Shown: one piece after another, positions 24,463 through 33,172 of the stretch | Position numbering within the stretch: position 1 is the stretch's first letter | How the letters are laid out: each line of letters starts with the position of its first letter | Assembly (NCBI GenBank): GCA_017694595.1 | Contig: JADIMT010000003.1 | Location: 1-38,897 of the forward strand | DNA: 38,897 nt | Reading direction: 5' to 3' | From: Candidatus Ornithospirochaeta stercoripullorum | GTDB lineage: Bacteria; Spirochaetota; Spirochaetia; Sphaerochaetales; Sphaerochaetaceae | Position numbers and translations under genes: made by a program | The notes under the pieces: model-generated | Database searches by the model: none | Seen by the model: the letters and a program-made list of their open reading frames with translations, nothing else | Told to the model about the DNA's origin: nothing

Positions 24463-25158
24463 ATGAAGATCCTCTGCATATCGGATACGACAGACACATT
24501 GATTTATTCCTCTGTTGCTCCAGAGCTGTACAGGGATGTTGATTTTGTTATCTCTGCAGGTGATCTTCCATTGCGCTATTACGACTATATACAGACGATG
24601 CTCCGGAAGGATGTATGGTATGTCTATGGTAATCATAATCTTGAGGAATTCGGACGCATGATGCGCCGCTCGTCTGATAACAGTGGATTTTCATCTTTCT
24701 CTCCTCGTGGCTCACTGCCATCATTTGGTGGTTTCTTCGTCGATGGCAAGTGCATTTACGACAAGCAGCATGATTTGATTATAATGGGGCTTGGTGGTTC
24801 AATGCTCTACAACTATGGAGAGAGCCAGTACACGGAGCGTCAGATGCAGAGACGAATCAATAAGCTTGTTCCTCGTCTCATGTATAACAAAAAACGCTAT
24901 GGGCGTGCTGTTGATATCCTCATCACTCATGCACCTCCTTTTGGCATGGGCGATGGAGAGGATCTCTGTCATAAAGGTTTTGAATGCTTCTTGCAGTTCA
25001 TGGAAAAATACAAGCCTAAATATCTTCTGCATGGACATGTCCATCTTGATGATATCAATGCGCCACGTATTTCCGAGTTCTGCGATACGAAAGTCATCAA
25101 TATCTACAAGAATTACATCCTTGAGGATGATACGCTGGGGAAGAGCTATGGCAATTGA
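24463..25158 (+). CDS. Calcineurin-like metallophosphoesterase
   Basis: The 231-residue protein has metallophosphoesterase motifs: 'ISDTTD' (motif I), 'SAGDLP' (II), 'VYGNHN' (III), 'ITHAPPFG' (IV) and 'LLHGHVH' (V). Motif I lacks the usual His (D-x-H is D-T-T), as in some cytoplasmic subfamilies, so the metal site may differ. The substrate is unknown. The stop overlaps the next gene by 11 bases, so it is co-translated with the ParB-like protein. Confidence 0.85.
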   Translation: MKILCISDTTDTLIYSSVAPELYRDVDFVISAGDLPLRYYDYIQTMLRKDVWYVYGNHNLEEFGRMMRRSSDNSGFSSFSPRGSLPSFGGFFVDGKCIYDKQHDLIIMGLGGSMLYNYGESQYTERQMQRRINKLVPRLMYNKKRYGRAVDILITHAPPFGMGDGEDLCHKGFECFLQFMEKYKPKYLLHGHVHLDDINAPRISEFCDTKVINIYKNYILEDDTLGKSYGN

Positions 25159-26053
25159 CTCAACCGCTTTGGAAGATTTCTCACGGGCTAAGCGCAAAGC
25201 AAAATTTCAGAGTATTCTTTCAGCTTTGACATGGAAGAACAATGATCTGCTCTCTTTGTATGAAGTCACGTCAATCATCAAGCCGAAGTCAGAGACTTAT
25301 ATGGGCATGCGCACGATTCCTGTGAATAAGATCATAGGTTCAGAGGGGCGGTATCATGATTTTTCATCTGCCTTTTTCCCAAAACGTGAACAGCTCAGGA
25401 ATCGCTGGTGCAGTATTGATTCAGCAGTGATTAATGATGTCATACTGCCTCCTATCTCTGTATATAGCTTGGGTGGTTATTACTTCGTCCGGGATGGAAA
25501 TCACAGAGTATCTGTCGCGAAGGCGCAAGGCGTTGAGTTTATCGATGCTGAGGTTGTTGAGCTTGATACAGAGATTCCTCTCTATCCTGGCATGTCGATG
25601 AAAGAGCTGAAGGATAAGGTTGTGGATTATGAGCGTAATATGTTCATTGCCCAGTATAAGCCTTCCTATCTGCCGATGGGCGATATAGTCTTCACATCTC
25701 CAGGCTCATACCCGGAGATGGTCAATCATATACTTGTCCATAAGTATTATATAAACCAGAATATCGATTACGAGATCTCTTTCGAAGATGCTGCTAAGAG
25801 CTGGTATGAGAATGTCTATTCTCCAATCGTAAAAGAAATCAGGGCAGAGCATTTGCTGGCAGCATTTCCCGGTCAGACTGAAGGGGACATGTACATGTGG
25901 CTTGTCAGACGTTGGGATGAATATAAAAGAGAGAATAAGAATATCAGCGCTGCAGAAGCTGTCAGAAGGGCAGGAAAAGAGCGGGGGAAGGATGTCTTCC
26001 ACCGCCTTGAACGCTACATGGCTTATTATCTGAAGAAATTATCAAAGTCCTAA
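25148..26053 (+). CDS. Orphan ParB/sulfiredoxin-like domain protein
   Basis: The 301-residue protein has a ParB-type N-terminal fold: 'RTIPVNKIIGSEGRYHDF' and then 'PPISVYSLGGYYFVRDGNHRVSVAKAQGVEFIDAEVVEL', where 'DGNHRVSVAK' is the phosphate-binding/CTP-type box. The C-terminal 150 residues are helical and charged, with no recognisable HTH. It lacks a ParA partner, so a role in chromosome segregation is unlikely. Coupling with the phosphoesterase suggests a joint function in nucleic acid or nucleotide metabolism, but this is inference. ATG 25148 is chosen over the track's 24791 because that extension lies on top of the phosphoesterase in another frame. Its 3' end overlaps the next reverse gene by 12 bases. 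Confidence 0.75.
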   Translation: MAIDSTALEDFSRAKRKAKFQSILSALTWKNNDLLSLYEVTSIIKPKSETYMGMRTIPVNKIIGSEGRYHDFSSAFFPKREQLRNRWCSIDSAVINDVILPPISVYSLGGYYFVRDGNHRVSVAKAQGVEFIDAEVVELDTEIPLYPGMSMKELKDKVVDYERNMFIAQYKPSYLPMGDIVFTSPGSYPEMVNHILVHKYYINQNIDYEISFEDAAKSWYENVYSPIVKEIRAEHLLAAFPGQTEGDMYMWLVRRWDEYKRENKNISAAEAVRRAGKERGKDVFHRLERYMAYYLKKLSKS

Positions 26054-26593
26054 ATCTGGAAGAGAGGCCATCTCCGCTAGTTTCTCCGCTACAGTATCGA
26101 TCATTTCAGATGGACGCTGTGGCATTATCTCGCTCTCAAGATGGATGTAAGGTTCAAATGGTACAGGGTATAGTTGCATCATCTCTGCCCATCTATAGAG
26201 TCCTGAGACAGCTCTGCGTCCATCGTTCTCGTCGATAGTTGTAGATGCGTATGCATAGAACTTTTTGCCGGCAAGCGACGATTTAAGGAACTGGTTCCAT
26301 GTGGAATCGAGGAATGCTTTCATCTCGGCTGTTGGCATGCCAAAGCGGGATGGTGTTCCCAAAATAATCAGATCCGCAGAGGCAAGCTTCTCTGGAGTTG
26401 CTTCCGGCAATGCTGTTATTTCCTCGTAATATTCAATCGCTTCTGTCTTCTCGTTTGCCGCGAGATGCAAATCAGGATCGGATACACAGTAGATCCGTGC
26501 ATCCATACCCCGTTCTTTCAATTTCTCGGCAAAAGTGTCTGCTATCAGATAAAGGTTTCCCGAAATGGAGTGGATTATGATATTGGCACGCAT
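26042..26593 (-). CDS. Flavodoxin-fold NAD(P)H:quinone oxidoreductase, WrbA-like
   Basis: The 183-residue protein has a flavodoxin fold: an N-terminal 'IIIHSISGNLYLIADTFAEKLKERG' FMN phosphate loop in slightly unusual form, 'ADLIILGTPSRFGMPTAEMKAFLDST', typical of WrbA, and 'GKKFYAYAST'. Such proteins reduce quinones by two electrons with FMN. AGGAGGAGG stands before ATG 26593, with a perfect TATAAT (26611-26616, reverse strand) further up. It is convergent with, and overlaps, the ParB-like gene. Confidence 0.82.
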   Translation of the reverse strand: MRANIIIHSISGNLYLIADTFAEKLKERGMDARIYCVSDPDLHLAANEKTEAIEYYEEITALPEATPEKLASADLIILGTPSRFGMPTAEMKAFLDSTWNQFLKSSLAGKKFYAYASTTIDENDGRRAVSGLYRWAEMMQLYPVPFEPYIHLESEIMPQRPSEMIDTVAEKLAEMASLPDLGL

Positions 26594-26645
26594 AGTGTCC
26601 TCCTCCTTTGATTATACTCCATCTCCAGAATAATCGGGGAAAAGC

Positions 26646-27809
26646 TTATTTGCGACTGGCACTTCCCAGCGTCATCGTCCCGCTCTGGCTCTCTGTGCTG
26701 ATGCTCTTGTGGAAGAATGCTGGCATCGTAGCCACCAGGCCTTCTGTTGTATATACAGCATCCGTTGGTTTCAATGGCAGCTTCACTTCTTTGCCTGTAG
26801 CCGCTGAGAGATAGAATGCATCTATGAACTCTGTAGCTCTTCTTCCATCTTCAGCTGTGGCATCGGGCTCTTCGCCATTCTCGATTGCATCGATAAAACG
26901 TGAGATGGCGGAATCATGGCCTTCCTTCTCTTCTGCTGGAATTGAGGAGAAGATTCTCATCAGTTCTTCCTCCCTTTCCCTGTCTTCTTCAGGATAGCCA
27001 TTCGGCTGAGGTTTTTTGACGCTTACTTTCCACTCAGGAAGCGTGAATGCAGCTTTTTCACATTGGAATCTGAAGCCCTGGAACTCATCCATATCGCAAA
27101 GCGAGGATGTGAACGTGCCTAGCGCTGATGGGAAACGCATTACTGCCATACCCATATCCTCTGTCTCGCTGTTCGTGTGCTTCTTGTTATCCATGATTGC
27201 GTAGATGGAAGTCGGAAGTGAACCCATCAGCCAGAGAAGCATATCAACCTGGTGTACACCCTGGCTTGTTAAGCAGCCACCGCCTTCGCTTCTCCAAGTG
27301 CCTCTCCAGTATAGATTGTGATAGTTCACGCCTCTGAACCAGTGGGATGTGACATCTACAGAGAGGATCTTGCCGAAGCAACCGTCTTCAAGCATCTTCT
27401 TAGCTCTCTGGATGGATGTGTAGTATCTGTTCTGGAAGATGATACCAAGTTTCTTTCCGCTCTCATCACGAGATTGTATCATCTTGTCTTCTTCATCCAG
27501 AGAGAGTGCCATCGGCTTTTCGAGGAGGACATGCTTTCCGCTTCTGAGAAATGCTGAGGCTGTCTCTTCATGAAGTTCCGGAGGAAGCGCGATGGAGACA
27601 ATATCTATATCATCACGATCAAGGAGTGTGTGCCAGTCATCCGTAATCGTGATATCCTCTCCATCTTTTCCAAGCGTTGCTGCAAGCTCTGTGCACTTTG
27701 AAGGTGTGCGGGAACAGAGTGCTTTGATCCTGCATCGTCCATCATTGATGAAGGCGTTGAAATGTACCTTCCCGATTCCTCCTGTTCCTATGATTGCAAT
27801 ATTATGCAT
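26646..27809 (-). CDS. Gfo/Idh/MocA-family oxidoreductase
   Basis: The 387-residue protein is an NAD(P)-dependent sugar or inositol dehydrogenase-like enzyme. It has the Rossmann motif 'IIGTGGIGKVHF' (residues 6-17), 'SIALPPELHEETASAFLRSGKHVLLEKPMAL' with the EKP motif, and 'GGGCLTSQGVHQVDMLLWLMG', whose QGVHQVD matches the usual catalytic G-x-H-x-x-D. The substrate is unknown. A GGAGG five bases before ATG 27809 decides the start over the track's 27821. It follows the ABC ATPase gene immediately, so the two form an operon. Confidence 0.87.
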   Translation of the reverse strand: MHNIAIIGTGGIGKVHFNAFINDGRCRIKALCSRTPSKCTELAATLGKDGEDITITDDWHTLLDRDDIDIVSIALPPELHEETASAFLRSGKHVLLEKPMALSLDEEDKMIQSRDESGKKLGIIFQNRYYTSIQRAKKMLEDGCFGKILSVDVTSHWFRGVNYHNLYWRGTWRSEGGGCLTSQGVHQVDMLLWLMGSLPTSIYAIMDNKKHTNSETEDMGMAVMRFPSALGTFTSSLCDMDEFQGFRFQCEKAAFTLPEWKVSVKKPQPNGYPEEDREREEELMRIFSSIPAEEKEGHDSAISRFIDAIENGEEPDATAEDGRRATEFIDAFYLSAATGKEVKLPLKPTDAVYTTEGLVATMPAFFHKSISTESQSGTMTLGSASRK

Positions 27810-27820
27810 TTTTTCCTCCA

Positions 27821-28597
27821 TCAGCAGAATGCTGTATAGATGCCGTCTGCTTCGGCGACATGTACTTTTCTTGAGTAAAGGTCTGAGAGTATATCCTCCC
27901 TCAGCGTCTCTTCTTTATTGCCTTCCATGACAATCTTTCCATCTTTCATCAGAACGATTCTGTCTATTGCAGGAATGATTTCTGAAAGCTCATGAGTCAC
28001 CATGACTATCGTTCTGTTTTCAGTCGCGTAGTTCGATATCGTTGTTCTCAAATCTGCCCTGGAAGGGAAGTCCAAGCCAGCAGTCGCTTCATCAAGAAGC
28101 AGTATTGATGGCTCTGTTATCGCGGCTCTTGCAAGAAGAACTCTCCTCATCTCTCCTGTGGAGAGTGTGTTCATTGTTCTATCTTTCTTTCCAAGCATGG
28201 AGACTTTCTCCAGTTCCCTGTCAGCTTTTTCCCAGTCCTGTGGATCGATTTCGTGGTGAAAGTCAAATCCGAGAGACGCATGAAGGCCTGAGGCGACAAT
28301 CTCACGAGCTGTGTATGTTGTCCTGAAGAATTCATCTTGGCTCGGCGAGACATGCCCGATTTTCACTCTCAGCTCCGAGACTATCCATCTCTCTTCGCCG
28401 AATAGCGATGATTTGTATCTCTCTGTCGCCAATGGATAGACTCTTCTGTCTATCACATCGACAAGTGTTGATTTACCAGCTCCATTTGGGCCTATTATTG
28501 CAATTCTCTCTCCGATTTCTGCTTTGATGGAGACATCGGAAAGGATGTATTTGCCGTCTCTTCTGACATCTGCGTGCTCTATCCTGAAAGCTTCCAT
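27821..28597 (-). CDS. Lone ABC ATPase (YlmA/ModF-like)
   Basis: The 258-residue ABC protein has Walker A 'GPNGAGKST' (about 36-44), Q-loop 'SPSQDEF', Walker B 'ILLLDEATAGLD' and an H-loop 'VTHE'. The signature is 'LSTGEMRRVLLARA' instead of LSGGQ, as in ModF/YlmA-type stand-alone ATPases. No permease or binding protein is next to it, so either it serves a transporter elsewhere or it has a non-transport role. It is followed directly by the oxidoreductase gene. Confidence 0.82.
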   Translation of the reverse strand: MEAFRIEHADVRRDGKYILSDVSIKAEIGERIAIIGPNGAGKSTLVDVIDRRVYPLATERYKSSLFGEERWIVSELRVKIGHVSPSQDEFFRTTYTAREIVASGLHASLGFDFHHEIDPQDWEKADRELEKVSMLGKKDRTMNTLSTGEMRRVLLARAAITEPSILLLDEATAGLDFPSRADLRTTISNYATENRTIVMVTHELSEIIPAIDRIVLMKDGKIVMEGNKEETLREDILSDLYSRKVHVAEADGIYTAFC

Positions 28598-28631
28598 GTC
28601 ATGATGATAATCTAATCGATTTTTATATTCT

Positions 28632-28642
28632 ACGTGCCACGT
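28632..28642. promoter_or_regulatory. Short palindrome in the divergent ABC/LacI region
   Basis: ACGTG-C-CACGT is an 11-base palindrome containing CACGTG, lying about 35 bases before the ABC ATPase start. It may be an operator, but it is too short to be sure. Confidence 0.25.
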
Positions 28643-28693
28643 GAATTATCTGTTAATGCTTTGTTAAAAATTTACTGAAATTTACTAAAGCTG

Positions 28694-28722
28694 TTGACTA
28701 TAGCAATCATCCATAGTCTAAT
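28694..28722 (+). promoter_or_regulatory. Promoter with inverted repeat before the LacI-PhnDCEE operon
   Basis: TTGACT (28694-28699) and TCTAAT (28717-28722) are 17 bases apart. GACTAT (28696-28701) and ATAGTC (28713-28718) form a perfect inverted repeat spanning both hexamers, well placed for autorepression by the LacI protein encoded next. Confidence 0.55.
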
Positions 28723-28737
28723 GGAACCGGAGGCAGG

Positions 28738-29655
28738 ATGGCTGGAATAAAGAACATTGCAGAGAAATGCTCTGTAAGTGAGTCGACAGTGTCGAGGATT
28801 CTTAACAATGATCCGACTCTTTCAGTTTCCGAAGCAGTACGCACAAGCGTTGAGAATGAAGCGAGAAGGCTGGGATACAAAACACCCAGGCAGAGAAAGG
28901 CTCAGTCTATGCGTGTCTCTCTTGTGCTTTCTCCTGTTGATAAACCTGGTTTTGAGGAGCGTCTTCTGGAGTATCTTCAGCCGATTGCATCTGAATCGGG
29001 TTTCACGCTATCGCTTTCTGCGGGAGCGGAATGTGCTCCGGCTTTGATAGCGCTTGGCGAGTTCACCAAAGAGGAGATTGCTTATTTTAAAAGTACTGCC
29101 AATGAGCTTCTTTTCATCAATAACCTCGGGCTTGAATATGCTTACGATTCAATCATGATTGACTACAACAATGCAGAGAAGCAAGTGTTGGATTATTTCC
29201 TTGATAAAGGCATCAAAAAGATTGGATACGTAGGCGGAATCTTTCATCGCACATCATCTGTAATCGGGATGAAACGCATGAAAGAATTCAATAGACTTCT
29301 TGCAGATAATAACCTCCTGAATGATAAATGGTTTGTTTCGGGAACAATGGATAGGGATTCAGGCTATCATATGGTAATGAATATGGAGAATCTTCCCGAT
29401 GGTATATTCATCTCCGATCCAGAGACAGCGGAAGGTGTTTTCAAAGCCTTGAAGGAGAGGCGCGCATCTGTTGAGACTGTCACATACAACAATTTCTTTC
29501 CTGGTGCAGTCAGACAAGGCATGGAGCTCAGAATCTTCACTCCCGATGTCTGGCGTACAGCATTCAGGCTTTTGACAGAGAAAGTGAAAGGCGAGAGAGA
29601 ACAGAATCTCAGTGTATTCTGTCCTGCCTGCCTTTACTCAAATACAGCTTCATAG
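28738..29655 (+). CDS. LacI-family transcriptional regulator
   Basis: The 305-residue protein starts with a LacI helix-turn-helix ('IKNIAEKCSVSESTVSRILNNDP', residues 4-26, followed by 'VSEAVRTSVENEARRLGYK'). The C-terminal part is a periplasmic-binding-protein-like effector domain ('SIMIDYNNAEKQVLDYFLDKGIKKIGYVGG'). GGAGG precedes ATG 28738. It is the first gene of the PhnD-type transporter operon, 16 bases before phnD. LacI proteins usually sense sugars or nucleosides, which makes a sugar- or nucleoside-related ligand for this transporter more likely than a plain phosphonate. Confidence 0.92.
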   Translation: MAGIKNIAEKCSVSESTVSRILNNDPTLSVSEAVRTSVENEARRLGYKTPRQRKAQSMRVSLVLSPVDKPGFEERLLEYLQPIASESGFTLSLSAGAECAPALIALGEFTKEEIAYFKSTANELLFINNLGLEYAYDSIMIDYNNAEKQVLDYFLDKGIKKIGYVGGIFHRTSSVIGMKRMKEFNRLLADNNLLNDKWFVSGTMDRDSGYHMVMNMENLPDGIFISDPETAEGVFKALKERRASVETVTYNNFFPGAVRQGMELRIFTPDVWRTAFRLLTEKVKGEREQNLSVFCPACLYSNTAS

Positions 29656-29671
29656 AAGTAAGGAGATCCAA

Positions 29672-30715
29672 ATGAAGAAGGCTTTACTGGTCTTTGCTGT
29701 GGCGCTTATGTCGCTCAGCCTGTTTGCACAGGGCAGCCAAGAGGCTGCTGTGTCGGAGTCAGGGAACATAATTGTCCCCGAACTCAGAATCATGTATGTT
29801 CCTTCCCGCGAGCCAAGCGAGATCATTATGGTCACGGAGCCATTGAAGAACCTCCTGACAGAGGAACTTGCAACTCTGGGATATGATGTTGAGAATGTCA
29901 GCATCTCTGTAGGCACGAACTATGAAGCAGTCGGTATTGCACTCTCTGCTGGTACTGCGGACATTGCAGTTGGTATGCCTGCTAATACTTACATTCTTTA
30001 CGAAGATGGCTGCGACGTCATTCTTACAGCAACACGTGATGGACTTTCTGTAGATAGCGACGACCCAAGAGATTGGAACAACAATGAGCCTATCACAGCT
30101 AGCACAGAGCAGGCTGTAGGTTATCGTGCTCTCATCATTGCAGGTCCTTCCGCAAAGGGACAGGAACTCGCAGCTAAAGTCAACTCAGGCGAAGCGCTTA
30201 CATGGGATGACCTCAACTCAGCAAACTGGGCTGTAATGAGCTCAACAAGTTCCGCTGGGTATGTCTATCCTACAATCTGGCTTATGAACAACTACGATGG
30301 AAAGACAATCGGAGATTTGCAGCATACAGTTCAGGTTGATTCCTATCCTTCAGCTTTCGCGCGCCTGGCATCCGGACAGGTTGATGTGCTTTGCACATTC
30401 GCAGATGCAAGAAGAGACTATGAAGATGACTGGACATCCACATTCGGACGTTCTGCTGATATCTGGAGCGAGACCGATCTTATTGGTGTAACTCCGATGA
30501 TCTACAACGATACAGTCTGTGTTTCCAAGACAAGCAAGACAATCACACCGGAGTTTGTAGAAGCACTTCAGACAGCTTTCATGAACCTCAACAAGACAGA
30601 AGAGGGCAAGGCTGTTATTGCAATCTACAGCCACACTGGTTACCTGCCGGCAGTCTCCTCTGATTATGACAATGAGAGAATCGCTCAGGAAATCATGAGG
30701 AATTCTGGCGTATAA
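29672..30715 (+). CDS. PhnD-like substrate-binding protein of an ABC transporter
   Basis: The 347-residue protein has a signal peptide ('MKKALLVFAVALMSLSLFAQG') and the PhnD/SsuA fold seen in phosphonate or phosphate-ester binders: 'LRIMYVPSREPSEIIMVTEPLKNLL', 'YEAVGIALSAGTADIAVGMPANTYIL', 'SSTSSAGYVYPTIWL' and 'SYPSAFARLASGQVDVLCTF'. No lipobox cysteine is present. AAGGAG stands before ATG 29672; the track start 29612 lies within lacI. The ligand is uncertain. No carbon-phosphorus lyase genes are nearby, and the operon ends in a nucleotidase. Confidence 0.88.
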   Translation: MKKALLVFAVALMSLSLFAQGSQEAAVSESGNIIVPELRIMYVPSREPSEIIMVTEPLKNLLTEELATLGYDVENVSISVGTNYEAVGIALSAGTADIAVGMPANTYILYEDGCDVILTATRDGLSVDSDDPRDWNNNEPITASTEQAVGYRALIIAGPSAKGQELAAKVNSGEALTWDDLNSANWAVMSSTSSAGYVYPTIWLMNNYDGKTIGDLQHTVQVDSYPSAFARLASGQVDVLCTFADARRDYEDDWTSTFGRSADIWSETDLIGVTPMIYNDTVCVSKTSKTITPEFVEALQTAFMNLNKTEEGKAVIAIYSHTGYLPAVSSDYDNERIAQEIMRNSGV

Positions 30716-30724
30716 GAAAACAGC

Positions 30725-30750
30725 AGGAGAGGGGTAACCCTCTCCTCTTT
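30725..30750 (+). terminator. Attenuator-like hairpin between phnD and phnC
   Basis: AGGAGAGGG (30725-30733) and CCCTCTCCT (30738-30746) form a 9-bp stem closed by a GTAA tetraloop, followed by CTTT. It probably lets more binding protein be made than membrane subunits. Confidence 0.6.
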
Positions 30751-30758
30751 GGTGGTAG

Positions 30759-31514
30759 ATGATGATAATTTTCAAAGATGTGACGAAGGTATATCCCAAT
30801 GGGACTGTAGGACTCAAAGATGTGAATCTTACGATAGATGATGGCGAGTTCGTCGCTGTTATCGGACTATCAGGAGCAGGGAAATCGACTCTTATCAGGG
30901 CGATAAACAGGATGCATCCCATCTCTTCCGGCACGCTTACAGTGGATGGAACTGATGTCAGCAGGCTTACTGGAAAAAGCTTGAGGCAGCTGAGAAGGAA
31001 GATTGGCATGATTTTCCAGTCCTTCAATCTAGTCACACGCACGACAGTAATCAGGAATGTGCTTACTGCTTTTGTCCCGGAGCTTCCGCTATGGCGGCGC
31101 GTTCTTGGTATATTCCCGAAGAGTATGAGGCTTAAGGCGCTTGAGGCGCTGGATAAAGTTGGCATCCTGGAGAAAGCTTACACAAGAGTGGATCAGCTTT
31201 CAGGTGGTCAGCAGCAGAGAGTAGCACTGGCACGCACTCTGGCCCAGAATCCATCGATAATACTGGCAGATGAGCCTGTTGCAGCGCTCGATCCAGTTAC
31301 TGCCAAGATAGTTATGGATGACTTCAGGAATATCAACAAGAATATGGGAATAACAGTTCTGATTAACATCCATCACGTAGAACTGGCCTTGGAATACTGC
31401 GATAGAGTCGTTGGTGTACGTTCCGGGCAGATTGTGTTTGACGGACCATCTTCAGCTGTCGACAAAACTGTTCTTGCCTCTATTTATGGAGATGAGAATG
31501 ATGAAGAAATCTGA
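30759..31514 (+). CDS. PhnC-like ABC transporter ATPase
   Basis: The 251-residue ATPase has Walker A 'GLSGAGKST' (about 36-44), Q-loop 'FQSFNLV', signature 'LSGGQQQRVALARTL', Walker B 'IILADEPVAALDP' and 'NIHHVELALEYCDRVVG', with its N-I-H-H-V switch, typical of PhnC. Start codons ATG 30759 and 30762 follow GGTGG. Its end overlaps the first permease gene by 17 bases. Confidence 0.92.
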   Translation: MMIIFKDVTKVYPNGTVGLKDVNLTIDDGEFVAVIGLSGAGKSTLIRAINRMHPISSGTLTVDGTDVSRLTGKSLRQLRRKIGMIFQSFNLVTRTTVIRNVLTAFVPELPLWRRVLGIFPKSMRLKALEALDKVGILEKAYTRVDQLSGGQQQRVALARTLAQNPSIILADEPVAALDPVTAKIVMDDFRNINKNMGITVLINIHHVELALEYCDRVVGVRSGQIVFDGPSSAVDKTVLASIYGDENDEEI

Positions 31515-32340
31515 AAGCATCAAACTGTACGATCGGATTTTCAAACCCCGTAAATTTACGCTCAGTAATGGAAAAGTGATAAACGAGAAGCGCTCAAGAC
31601 TGCCGTTGGTGCTTATTTTGCTAGTTGTTGCAGTCATCATCTCAGGAGAGATTACAGGCTTCAGCATCACGACGCTTTTAGGCAGAATAAACTACTTCTT
31701 CGTCATGCTTTTCGATATGTTCCCTCCTGACTGGGCATATATGAAGGATGTCTGGACACCACTTTGGGACACTATAAAGATGAGTCTTCTAGGTTCTGCT
31801 GCAGGTGCTCTTCTCTGTATTCCTGTCGCAGTGCTAGCAAGCAGCAACCTGATTGCAAGCAAAGCTGTTACAGCGTTCTTCAAGTTCTTCTTCTCCGTTG
31901 TCAGGACATTGCCAACACTCGTTGTGGCGCTAATTGCGACATATGTGTTCGGGCTAGGAACTTTTGCCGGTACAGTAGCTATTGCTGTATTCACATTTGC
32001 TTATTGCGGCAAGATTCTTTACGAGCAGATAGAAACTGTTGACATGGGAGCTCATGAAGCGCTGGAAGCGTTAGGCATGGGACGTCTTTCCGCTATCCGC
32101 TACTCAGTCTGGCCGCAGGTTTTGCCGTCATTTCTCTCTACAGTGCTCTTCTGTTTCGAAGGCAATGTCAGGTACGCTTCTATTCTCGGTTATGTAGGAG
32201 CAGGAGGCCTTGGTCTTATTCTCAACGAGAAGATAGGATGGAGAGAGTATCCAAGAGTTGGCATGATACTTATCGCGCTCTTTGTCGCAGTTGTCGCAAT
32301 CGAATCTCTTAGTTCATGGCTGAGAAGCAAGCTTACGTAG
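31498..32340 (+). CDS. PhnE-like ABC transporter permease (first copy)
   Basis: The 280-residue membrane protein has about six hydrophobic segments and PhnE features: 'DTIKMSLLGSAAGALLCIPVAVLASSN', 'VVRTLPTLVVALIATYVFGLGTFAG' and the ATPase-contact loop 'EALEALGMGRLSAIRYSVWPQVLPSF', then 'YVGAGGLGLIL'. ATG 31498 (or 31501) follows GGAG; the longer track start lies inside phnC. It pairs with the next permease as a heterodimer. Confidence 0.9.
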   Translation: MMKKSESIKLYDRIFKPRKFTLSNGKVINEKRSRLPLVLILLVVAVIISGEITGFSITTLLGRINYFFVMLFDMFPPDWAYMKDVWTPLWDTIKMSLLGSAAGALLCIPVAVLASSNLIASKAVTAFFKFFFSVVRTLPTLVVALIATYVFGLGTFAGTVAIAVFTFAYCGKILYEQIETVDMGAHEALEALGMGRLSAIRYSVWPQVLPSFLSTVLFCFEGNVRYASILGYVGAGGLGLILNEKIGWREYPRVGMILIALFVAVVAIESLSSWLRSKLT

Positions 32341-32351
32341 GGGAGGAGAAG

Positions 32352-33170
32352 ATGAATGAGATGAAACTGACACCTGCAGAGATGCTCTCCAGAGAACCTA
32401 AGAAGTGGATAGCGACACTCTTTATTGCTTTGATAACCGTAATGCTTCTGGCCTGGTCGGGCAGCGCGCTTGAATCGAATTCTACAGGAGGTTCTGGATT
32501 ATCTGTTGCTAAAGGAATCTTCCTTGGCATCCTCCATCCAACAACCTCAATGCTCTTTACGCTGGGTACGAATGGCGTGCCATATCTTCTGCTGGAGACA
32601 ATGTGTATAGCATTCCTTGGTACGCTTGTAGGCGCTGTTATATCCATACCGTTAGCGTTCTTTGGTGCTGGTAATATCGTTCCAAAGCCTGTTGCTGTCA
32701 TTTTCCGTGTGATTGTCATGGCTATCAGGACAATACCATCATTTGTTTATGGTTTGATGTTTATCATGGTCACTGGCCCTGGTGCGTTCGCAGGTCTATT
32801 GACGATGTCTGTATGCTCGATTGGCATGCTTTCAAAGATGTTCATAGAGACGATTGAGGATCTGGACAAAGGCATACTTGAGTCACTCTCCGCTTCGGGA
32901 TGCACAGTCTTCGACAAAATCCGATATGGAATCATACCGCAGCTCATGCCGTCTTTTGCCTCTACGCTGATTTATCGCTTTGATATGAATCTCCGCGATG
33001 CTACTGTACTTGGTATAGTTGGCGCAGGCGGCATAGGAGCTCCATTGATCTTCGCTATGAATTCCTACAGGTGGAACGATGTTGGAGCAATACTTTTAGG
33101 TCTTGTCATTCTCGTCCTAATCGTCGAGTGGATTTCAGCAAAGCTCAGGACTGCACTGATAAAAGGGTGA
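32352..33170 (+). CDS. PhnE-like ABC transporter permease (second copy)
   Basis: The 272-residue permease shows the same pattern ('ETMCIAFLGTLVGAVISIPLAFFGAGN', 'AIRTIPSFVYGLMFIMVTGPGAFAG', 'ESLSASGCTVFDKIRYGIIPQLMPSF', 'GIVGAGGIGAPLIF'). GGGGAGGAG stands before ATG 32352; the track start at 32316 lies within the previous gene. Two different PhnE subunits in a row are common in this transporter group. Confidence 0.9.
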   Translation: MNEMKLTPAEMLSREPKKWIATLFIALITVMLLAWSGSALESNSTGGSGLSVAKGIFLGILHPTTSMLFTLGTNGVPYLLLETMCIAFLGTLVGAVISIPLAFFGAGNIVPKPVAVIFRVIVMAIRTIPSFVYGLMFIMVTGPGAFAGLLTMSVCSIGMLSKMFIETIEDLDKGILESLSASGCTVFDKIRYGIIPQLMPSFASTLIYRFDMNLRDATVLGIVGAGGIGAPLIFAMNSYRWNDVGAILLGLVILVLIVEWISAKLRTALIKG

Positions 33171-33172
33171 TT

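Noticed and set aside
24791-25147. N-terminal extension of the ParB-like ORF
   Set aside because: It reads the phosphoesterase gene in another frame; ATG 25148 with GGGGAAGAG ahead is the likely start.
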